DNA of 64,000 nucleotides from contig NZ_JAEQNB010000001.1 of assembly GCF_016722965.1 (NCBI RefSeq), forward strand, positions 1,143,344 to 1,207,343, read 5' to 3'. A program made the position numbers and the translations under genes. The stretch is from Tumebacillus amylolyticus (GTDB lineage Bacteria; Bacillota; Bacilli; Tumebacillales; Tumebacillaceae). Positions 58,147 to 64,000 of the stretch are shown here, one piece after another; position 1 is the first letter of the stretch, and each line of letters begins with the position of its first letter. The notes under the pieces were generated by a model. The model saw only the letters and a list, made by a program, of their open reading frames with translations. It did not search any database and had not been told where the DNA came from.

Positions 58147-59172
58147 GTGAGCAATCCTCGGGAACCCGAGCAAAAACGCTTTTTCTTCAAACGTAAGAAA
58201 AAGTCTGACACTAGGGCGAAAGTACCAGAAACGTTAGAGGCAACCGAACCCTCTGCGCCTTTGATCCCGGAAGTCCCGGATACGCCGCTCGAACCGAAAC
58301 CGGATGCGGAGGCGTTCCTCCAATTGGCACAAGCTGTGCAAGAACAAGCCGGCGCGCTCGCGATGGCGAATTCCTACGATACGCTGCGTGGAAACAAGCC
58401 GAAAGTGCCGCGTTGGCTGCTTTTGGTTGTGGCCGCTTCCTTGCTTGGAAATCTCGGCGGGGGTTATCTCGTCTACAAATACCGCAACATTGCCATCTCC
58501 AAGCCGGCCGTCGCGCCGGTCGAAGAGGCCCAGACGGAACCGGCGTTGACCGAAGAACAACAAAAGATGCTGGCTCAAATGCAAGAACAAGCCCAAGAGG
58601 AGACTGTGCCTCCGGTTAAGCAAGTGGTCGCTTGGACGACGGAACAGGCCGAAGTGTTGCCGAAGACCGAGCGTACGCGGATCGAATCGGTGCTTGGTAC
58701 GATCAAGAAGCAGGAGGATTTCCAAAACGGCTCCTTCAACTTCGTGTTCGTCTCCGGTCTCAACCAGATCACCGCCATGCACGGGGGTGGAGCGGTCGTC
58801 TCTGCGTTTGTCAACAACGGCTATCTCAAATCGTTTACCCCGAAACAAATCAAGCTGACCGTTTCGTACGGCAATCAGATTGTGCTCGCCGGCACGTATG
58901 CACAAAAAATGCCGCAGTGGGCGCCGAGCGATGTCTACCTACTAGAGTGTGCGTTTACCGCCGACGACGTGCGGGACGCTTCGATCCTCGACAGGCTGTC
59001 GAAGAGTCCGGCAGAGCAAAGCAAATTGAAATTCGAAGCGCGGATTGCCTTTGACAAGGAGTCGAAAGTTCCGGGCGGGGGGCCGGAAGAGTTGTGGGAG
59101 TTGATGAACACCCACCTCGACGTGCCGCCAACTCCGACTCCGATCGTCACGGCGACCCCGACTAAGAAGTAG
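58147..59172 (+). CDS. Hypothetical membrane-anchored protein of the polysaccharide operon
   Basis: A 341-residue protein. A charged N-terminal stretch (KRFFFKRKKKSDT) and Pro/Glu-rich linker precede one membrane helix (about residues 96-118, WLLLVVAASLLGNLGGGYLVY), then a Gln/Glu-rich coiled-coil-like segment and a C-terminal globular domain outside the membrane. GTG start with AAAGGGACGG upstream. Not recognised. It is 17 bases before a Wzz/BY-kinase gene and is probably a partner in envelope polysaccharide synthesis. Confidence 0.65.
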   Translation: MSNPREPEQKRFFFKRKKKSDTRAKVPETLEATEPSAPLIPEVPDTPLEPKPDAEAFLQLAQAVQEQAGALAMANSYDTLRGNKPKVPRWLLLVVAASLLGNLGGGYLVYKYRNIAISKPAVAPVEEAQTEPALTEEQQKMLAQMQEQAQEETVPPVKQVVAWTTEQAEVLPKTERTRIESVLGTIKKQEDFQNGSFNFVFVSGLNQITAMHGGGAVVSAFVNNGYLKSFTPKQIKLTVSYGNQIVLAGTYAQKMPQWAPSDVYLLECAFTADDVRDASILDRLSKSPAEQSKLKFEARIAFDKESKVPGGGPEELWELMNTHLDVPPTPTPIVTATPTKK

Positions 59173-59189
59173 ACAGGCGGAGAAACTCG

Positions 59190-60572
59190 ATGAAATTCCT
59201 CTTACTTAAATATTGGAAGGCGGTTCGGAAGCGGATCTGGCTGATCGGTCTCTTGGTTGTGTTTGCGGTCGCGACTTCGTATGTGTTTACGACTCATTTT
59301 GTGACTCCGCAGTATCGGGCGACGACGAAGCTGATCGTCAACCTGAAACCGACGGAGAACACCGATGCGTTTTTGAGCGACGTGATGGCGTATCCGAAGA
59401 TGATGAAGACGTACAATGAGATTTTGAAAAGCTACACGGTGACGTCGGCGGTCGTGTCGAAACTGGGGCTCAAGATGACGCCGGAAGCTCTGGGAGCTTC
59501 GATCACGATCACGTCGGTCAACGAATCGCAGATCATCGCCGTGCAAGTCACCGACTCCGATGAGAAACGCGTTGCGCTGTTGGCAGACGAAGTGTCGTAC
59601 ATGTTCATCGACAAAGTGGAGCAAATCATGCAGTCGGACAACATCTTCGTGTTGGACAAGGCGCAAGGCCGCGGCGTGGTGAAGTTGAAACCGAACCTCA
59701 ACATGAATTTGTTGACGGCGGCGGTTTTGGCCGTGCTGGCCGGTGTCGGCGGGCTCGTTCTGCGCGAATATCTCGATACGCGACTGAAGATGCGTGAAGA
59801 AGTGAAGTCGGCGCTCGGGCTGGTCATGGTCGGCGAGATCGGCGTGTGGAAAACGGAGAGCCGCCGGTTTGCTTGGCTTCGCAAGTTGAAGTTCAAGTCG
59901 GCTCGCAACGACCCGAATCGCAGGGTGATGGAGAACTACAATGCGCTCTATCGCAACCTCGTGCCGCTGAGCATCTTGCAAGAGATCAAGACGTTGTCGA
60001 TGGTCTCGACAGTTCGGCATGAGGGCAAATCGACCGTATTGACGCAGTTTGCCGTGCATTTGGCACAGAGCGGGCAGCGGGTGTTGTTGATCGACGGCGA
60101 CATTGAGCATCCCGCGTTACATGTTATGTTGCAAGTTCCCAATACAGTCGGGTTGGGAGACTTCCTCGGCGGGCGTATGGAGTGGAGAGACGCCGTTCAG
60201 GGAACTCGAGTGCCGCACTTGCAATTGCTGAGCGTCGGGACGATGACGCAGGCGGGTGTGAAAGGGCTCGGGGGAGAGGCGTTTGAACGGATGTTGAGAG
60301 AGGCGCGGGAAACGTACGATCTCGTGCTGATCGACACGACGGCGCTCGGAGAGTCGCTCGTGCCGCAAGTCGTCGCGCCGCAGACGGATGGCGTGTTGTT
60401 CCTCGTCGGCAGCGGGACGGTTCATCGTGACGACGCCAAACTGGCATTGGATGCACTCACTGCGGTGGGGGCGAATGTGCTGGGGACGGTGCTCAACAAC
60501 TACGACGGCAAGACGGAAAAGTCCCCGTTCTTCCTCGAACGCGTAGGAAACCAAGTAACTCTCAATAAGTAA
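59190..60572 (+). CDS. Wzz-type chain-length protein fused to a BY-kinase-like domain
   Basis: A 460-residue protein. Residues 1-40 and about 172-192 are membrane helices flanking an extracellular Wzz domain (FVTPQYRATTKLIVNLKPTE). The C-terminal half is a CapB/YwqD-like ATPase: the Walker A-like segment STVRHEGKSTVLTQFA lacks the usual leading Gly, Walker A' is VLLIDGDIEHPALH, and Walker B is LVLIDTTALGESL. The tyrosine-rich tail of BY-kinases is absent. It controls or modulates polysaccharide chain length. GGCGGAGAAACTCG precedes the ATG. Fusion of the two parts is the proteobacterial arrangement; Bacillota usually encode them separately. Confidence 0.82.
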   Translation: MKFLLLKYWKAVRKRIWLIGLLVVFAVATSYVFTTHFVTPQYRATTKLIVNLKPTENTDAFLSDVMAYPKMMKTYNEILKSYTVTSAVVSKLGLKMTPEALGASITITSVNESQIIAVQVTDSDEKRVALLADEVSYMFIDKVEQIMQSDNIFVLDKAQGRGVVKLKPNLNMNLLTAAVLAVLAGVGGLVLREYLDTRLKMREEVKSALGLVMVGEIGVWKTESRRFAWLRKLKFKSARNDPNRRVMENYNALYRNLVPLSILQEIKTLSMVSTVRHEGKSTVLTQFAVHLAQSGQRVLLIDGDIEHPALHVMLQVPNTVGLGDFLGGRMEWRDAVQGTRVPHLQLLSVGTMTQAGVKGLGGEAFERMLREARETYDLVLIDTTALGESLVPQVVAPQTDGVLFLVGSGTVHRDDAKLALDALTAVGANVLGTVLNNYDGKTEKSPFFLERVGNQVTLNK

Positions 60573-60577
60573 AAAAA

Positions 60578-60606
60578 GACCCTCGCCGCGGCGGGGGTCT
60601 TTTTTA
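60578..60606. terminator. Bidirectional terminator
   Basis: Stem AGACCC.CGCCGC / GCGGCG.GGGTCT with A7 and T6. Confidence 0.85.
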
Positions 60607-60659
60607 TAGGATTTTCATAGGATGGGCCTCGGAGCAGAAGGGGCTCACGGGGCTCTTTA

Positions 60660-61688
60660 TTACTTCGTCGTACTGCAGGTGCTGTTGGCGAAGACGTTGT
60701 GGTACATGGTGCGGAAGGCTTCGAGTTCGCGTTGCAGGGAGTAGTGCCGGCGAATGGTTTCGAGGGCGCCGGCGCTTGCTTTGACGAGGGTTTGCTCGTC
60801 GGTGCACAGCAGCGTGGCTTTCTCCACCAATTCGTCTCCGTCGGAGTAGAGATAGCCGTTGACCCCGTCTTGGATCAGGTCTTGGTTGCCCGGCACGTTC
60901 GAGGCGAGGATGGCTCGACCGAGCGACATCGCTTCCAGCAATGCGTGAGACAGCCCTTCCGAAGACGAGGTGTTCATCACGACGTCCGCCGCCCGATACA
61001 GGTCGGCAATTTCGTCGTAGGGCACGGCTCCCAAGTACTTTGCGAAATTCGCATGCTTGGCAAACGCCTCCTCCACTTCTGCGGTCGTCTTGGGGTCAAG
61101 ATCTTGCCCTGCCAAAACAAACCGCACTTGCGGGTGCTTCTCATGAACTCTCGCCAACGGTTCCAACGCATGAAGCGGGCGTTTCACCGGACGCAGACCT
61201 GCCACGAGCAAGAAGATAAACTCATCATCCGACAGCCCAAAGTCTGCACGAGTTTTGCCCGCGCCCTTCGGCAAGTCGATGCCCAGATTGATCGTCATCG
61301 CTTTGCCGGTCGCCGCCGGATAGACTTCGGAGAGGTTCTCGACGGCCGCTTCTGTCAAACAGACGATTGCGGAGGCATACTCCACCGCTTCGACCATGCT
61401 CGGTCGGGTATCCGGGTGTTTCAAATGTTCGTTGACATCGGTTCCGGTCATCGTCAATACCATCGGTTTGCCGTACTGCTTGGCAAGGGGTGCAATTTGT
61501 CGGCCCGTGAGATAGGCGTTGTACGAGTGGATGATATCGGCCGCTTCGTAGTCTTGCGGTTGTACTTGATCCAGCGCCAAGCGCGTGATGTGAATTCCCA
61601 TTGGTTCCAAGCCCCGCTGCAAACGACCGGAGTACGTCCAGTTGCCGCCGGAGGGGTTGTTCGGAGGGAGAACGATAAGTATGTTCAT
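60660..61688 (-). CDS. Glycosyltransferase family 4 protein
   Basis: A 342-residue GT-B fold enzyme (start ILIVLPPNNPSGGNWTYSGRLQ; nucleotide-sugar site LVAGLRPVKRPLHALEPLARV and SEGLSHALLEAMSLGRAILA with the paired Glu residues). It transfers a sugar from a nucleotide-activated donor to a glycan or lipid. AAAGGA precedes the ATG. Convergent with the Wzz/BY-kinase gene, so it may join the same polysaccharide pathway. Confidence 0.88.
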   Translation of the reverse strand: MNILIVLPPNNPSGGNWTYSGRLQRGLEPMGIHITRLALDQVQPQDYEAADIIHSYNAYLTGRQIAPLAKQYGKPMVLTMTGTDVNEHLKHPDTRPSMVEAVEYASAIVCLTEAAVENLSEVYPAATGKAMTINLGIDLPKGAGKTRADFGLSDDEFIFLLVAGLRPVKRPLHALEPLARVHEKHPQVRFVLAGQDLDPKTTAEVEEAFAKHANFAKYLGAVPYDEIADLYRAADVVMNTSSSEGLSHALLEAMSLGRAILASNVPGNQDLIQDGVNGYLYSDGDELVEKATLLCTDEQTLVKASAGALETIRRHYSLQRELEAFRTMYHNVFANSTCSTTK

Positions 61689-61839
61689 ATTTGATCGTTC
61701 CTTTCGAAAGGTAACTAAGGAAGACAGTACCTCATCCTCGGCGCGTTGTCTGTATGGGAAGTCACTTTTTCTGTGGAACTCGTTTTTATGGTATGATACC
61801 TATGTATCTTGTTTTTTATGTAGCGAAGGAGTGAACAGC

Positions 61840-62067
61840 ATGTCTCTCGTGTACAAATCGCCGATGGCGAAAAAGTTCCAGATCTTCTTTTTCATCTGGA
61901 CTTTGGTCGTCATGGCTTCTTTTGCAATGGTCGGCATCTCGATTGCGTATATCAAGTGGAGCCAATCGTTCTGGTTCCTCGGCGTGGCCGTGTTGATGTC
62001 AGGCGTCGGCTTTATGATTCGCAAACGCATCTTGCGTTCGATGGGCGAAATCAAACCGAAGCAGTAA
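61840..62067 (+). CDS. Small two-helix membrane protein
   Basis: A 75-residue protein with two membrane helices (IFFFIWTLVVMASFAMVGISI and FWFLGVAVLMSGVGFMI) and basic ends. GAAGGAG lies about 8 bases before ATG 61840; the longer ORF from 61642 reads through the glycosyltransferase gene on the opposite strand. Not recognised. It stands 27 bases before the response regulator gene and may be cotranscribed with the two-component system. Confidence 0.6.
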   Translation: MSLVYKSPMAKKFQIFFFIWTLVVMASFAMVGISIAYIKWSQSFWFLGVAVLMSGVGFMIRKRILRSMGEIKPKQ

Positions 62068-62094
62068 GACTTGTTGCCGGGTGAGGAGGGTCCG

Positions 62095-62817
62095 ATGGAG
62101 ATGGAAGAGACCAAGAAAAAAATTTACGTGGTCGACGATGACGAGAACATCCGCAAGATCGTCATGCGCTATTTGGAAGCGGAAGGCTATGAGGTGCGAG
62201 GGTTCGGAGACGGGGAGTCGGCGCTGACCGCGTTTGACGAAGCCCAGCCGGACATGTTCATCCTCGACATCATGATGCCCGGCATCGACGGGCTCGAAGT
62301 CTGCCGCAAACTCCGTGCGCAAAGCCAGATTCCCATCATCATGGTCTCGGCGAAGGACGACGAGATCGACCGCATCGTGGGGCTGGAACTGGGCAGCGAT
62401 GATTATCTGTCCAAGCCGTTTTCACCGCGTGAACTGTTGGCGCGGGTCAAGACGGTGTTCCGCCGCTTCCATGTCGGACTCCAACAACAAGCGCAGCAGG
62501 AGGTGTCGCCTCCCGCTCTTGAGCACCTGCTGTTGCGCGACCTCACCTTGTATTTGGAAGAACGTCGCGCCGTCTGCCAAGAGGTCGATGTGCCGCTGAC
62601 GACCAAGGAGTACGATTTGCTTTCCTTTTTCGCCCGCCATATCAACAAAGCGTTCACGCGTGAACAGTTGTTGACGCAAGTGTGGGGCTATGATTATCTC
62701 GGCGACGAGCGGGCGATTGACGATCTCGTCAAACGCCTGCGCAAGAAATTGAAAACCGCCGGTTCCGACTGTGAGATCAAGACGGTCTGGGGCTATGGCT
62801 ACAAAGTGGAATCATGA
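62095..62817 (+). CDS. OmpR/PhoB-family response regulator
   Basis: A 240-residue regulator. The receiver domain has the acidic pair in YVVDDDENIRK, the phosphorylated Asp in MFILDIMMPGIDGLEV (about residue 58) and Lys in LSKPFSPREL. The winged-helix DNA-binding domain follows (LTTKEYDLLSFFARHINKAFTREQLL, then VDDLVKRLRKKL-like AIDDLVKRLRKKLKTAG). GAGGAGGG precedes ATG 62095. Its stop codon overlaps the start of the kinase gene by 4 bases (ATGA). Confidence 0.93.
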   Translation: MEMEETKKKIYVVDDDENIRKIVMRYLEAEGYEVRGFGDGESALTAFDEAQPDMFILDIMMPGIDGLEVCRKLRAQSQIPIIMVSAKDDEIDRIVGLELGSDDYLSKPFSPRELLARVKTVFRRFHVGLQQQAQQEVSPPALEHLLLRDLTLYLEERRAVCQEVDVPLTTKEYDLLSFFARHINKAFTREQLLTQVWGYDYLGDERAIDDLVKRLRKKLKTAGSDCEIKTVWGYGYKVES

Positions 62818-64000
62818 CGCGCCGCTCCTCGATTCGCCAGAAGCTGATCCTCTCGTATTTGTTGATCGCGCTGGTCGCTCTCAGTGTGGGCGGCGTTCTT
62901 TTTTATGCGTTGGTCAAGCAGGCGATTACCGACCAAGCGTTTCATACATTGGAGTACGAAGCGAGCACGTTTTTGAACACGATCGACCTCACGTCCGGCA
63001 ACGACGACCAATCCCAATTGGCGAAAAAAGCGTCTCGCTTGCGCATCCAGTTTGCAACGCGCACGATGAGTCTCGCCGTCGTCATCGTCAACCAAAATAC
63101 AGGCCGCGTCGAAGCGACCAATGTGGAAGGGTTGCAGGTGGGGGACAACTTCCCGGTGTCGCTCTCCTCCATCGACAATGACGGGACGAACGACGACACC
63201 CTGCAAGCGGTGAAGGAAGTGGGCAACAACCAATATCTCATCCACGCGATGAACATGCCGCAAGCGCAGTACAAGGGGTTGGACGCTGTCTTTCTCACGC
63301 CGTTGGAGAATGTCCAACTGGTCACGACAGACTTGATTCAGTCGCTGGTGAAGGGCTTTCTGATCACGAGCGTTGTGGTGATTCTGCTCGGGTTGTGGCT
63401 GTCACGGTCGCTTTCCAAGCCGATTCGGATGTTGCAAGCGCAGATGAGTCGGTTGGCGAAGCGCGACTTTTCCCCGCCGCCGATTGTGCAGACGGGGGAT
63501 GAGTTGGAGGAAGTGTCGCGGACGTTTGCGTCGATGGTCGAGGAATTGAAGCGCTACGACCAAGGGCAGCGGCGCTTTTTACAGAACGCGTCTCACGAGT
63601 TGAAGACTCCGCTGATGGCGATCCAAGGGTATGCAGAAGGGATCAAGGACGGGATCTTCTCCGGCGACGAAGCGGCGTCGGGGTTGGAAGTGATCTCGCA
63701 AGAAGCGGTGCGTTTGAAAAAGCTCGTGGACGAGCTGATCTACCTGTCGAAGCTGGAGACGCTCGAAGACAGTTTCAAGCGGGAGGAAGTCGAGTTCACC
63801 GAGCTGGTGGAAGACTCTGTGACGCGCGTGAAAACGCTGGCGATGCAGAAGGGGATCGAGATCGAAGTGCGGGGTCGAGGGGAATATCTCGTCGACGTCG
63901 ACGGGGACAAAATGATGCAGACGATGATCAACCTCCTGAGCAACGGCGTCCGCCATGCGAAGTCGCACTTGGTGGTGAGCTTGCGTGCGGAGGACGGGCA
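62814..64000 (+). CDS. Sensor histidine kinase, partial at the right edge
   Basis: The frame is open from ATG 62814 to the window end (395 codons). Two membrane helices (about residues 12-33 and 180-199) flank an extracellular sensor region of ~145 residues. A HAMP domain follows (SRSLSKPIRMLQAQMSRLAK), then the dimerisation region with the phospho-acceptor His in FLQNASHELKTPLMAIQGY and the start of the ATPase domain (N box INLLSNGVRHAK). The G boxes lie beyond the edge. It phosphorylates the response regulator encoded just before it. Signal unknown. Confidence 0.92.
   Translation, partial: MTRRSSIRQKLILSYLLIALVALSVGGVLFYALVKQAITDQAFHTLEYEASTFLNTIDLTSGNDDQSQLAKKASRLRIQFATRTMSLAVVIVNQNTGRVEATNVEGLQVGDNFPVSLSSIDNDGTNDDTLQAVKEVGNNQYLIHAMNMPQAQYKGLDAVFLTPLENVQLVTTDLIQSLVKGFLITSVVVILLGLWLSRSLSKPIRMLQAQMSRLAKRDFSPPPIVQTGDELEEVSRTFASMVEELKRYDQGQRRFLQNASHELKTPLMAIQGYAEGIKDGIFSGDEAASGLEVISQEAVRLKKLVDELIYLSKLETLEDSFKREEVEFTELVEDSVTRVKTLAMQKGIEIEVRGRGEYLVDVDGDKMMQTMINLLSNGVRHAKSHLVVSLRAEDG

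Overview
The window looks like chromosome from a mesophilic, spore-forming member of the Bacillota. GC is roughly in the mid-50s by eye, Shine-Dalgarno sites are strong AGGAGG types, and TTG/GTG starts are common. Typical Bacillota families are present: immune inhibitor A, RNase HIII, a Spo0E-like protein, YitT, RsgA, ABC-F, an SLH-domain protein and DUF3231. Codon use and gene families recall Alicyclobacillaceae such as Tumebacillus, but that is an impression and was not tested. No rRNA, tRNA, CRISPR array, transposase or integrase was found.

Layout. 1-13.7 kb is ordinary chromosome: the end of an InhA-like protease, a PfkB sugar kinase, a CHAP-domain exported protein, a thioesterase, an M48 protease, lysoplasmalogenase, a large SLH-anchored phosphodiester glycosidase, a CphA-like ATP-grasp enzyme, rsgA with an unusual leader, and a polar amino-acid ABC importer. 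From 13.95 to 26.1 kb lies the most unusual structure. An intact rnhC (RNase HIII) is followed by four further copies of only its 3' two-thirds. All start at the codons for the catalytic DESGKG motif, and each pair of copies encloses a different cargo: a VanZ-like gene; a DUF5677-like gene; a peptide quorum-sensing (RRNPP) receptor with its propeptide, a second receptor, a Spo0E-like gene and small ORFs; and an RCC1-cohesin-dockerin secreted protein. The four downstream junctions share a short motif absent from rnhC itself. This is what repeated insertion into one site would leave if each insert restored the 3' end of the gene. No recombinase is visible.

At 26.3-26.7 kb sit two short peptides with a shared MENMFDLD leader and Cys/Ser/Thr-containing tails, which look like orphan class I lanthipeptide precursors. 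27-39 kb is an accessory-type region: acetyltransferases, a Cys-rich protein, a discoidin/FN3 secreted protein, a metallophosphoesterase, LysE, VOC, DUF3231, four CBO0543-like membrane proteins, a SRPBCC-ArsR operon with two matching operators, and a DUF2252 protein. 39-64 kb returns to housekeeping and regulatory genes: ABC-F, thioesterase, dUTPase, rpsD, an ECF sigma/anti-sigma operon with a DUF4097 protein, MarR, peroxiredoxin, an MFS exporter, a GGDEF/HD-GYP protein coupled to mutY, a HesB/IscA-like gene with an in-frame TGA that fits selenocysteine, a beta-lactamase-fold protein lacking its catalytic residues, an SGNH hydrolase, a GntR regulator with YitT, a c-di-GMP-I riboswitch ahead of a small exported protein, a Wzz/BY-kinase operon, a glycosyltransferase, and a two-component system that runs off the right edge.

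Connections. The GGDEF/HD-GYP protein and the c-di-GMP riboswitch show that c-di-GMP signalling operates in this organism. The RRNPP receptors and the Spo0E-like protein in module C suggest that the cargo modulates quorum sensing or sporulation. All functional statements are from sequence reading alone; no database search was run.
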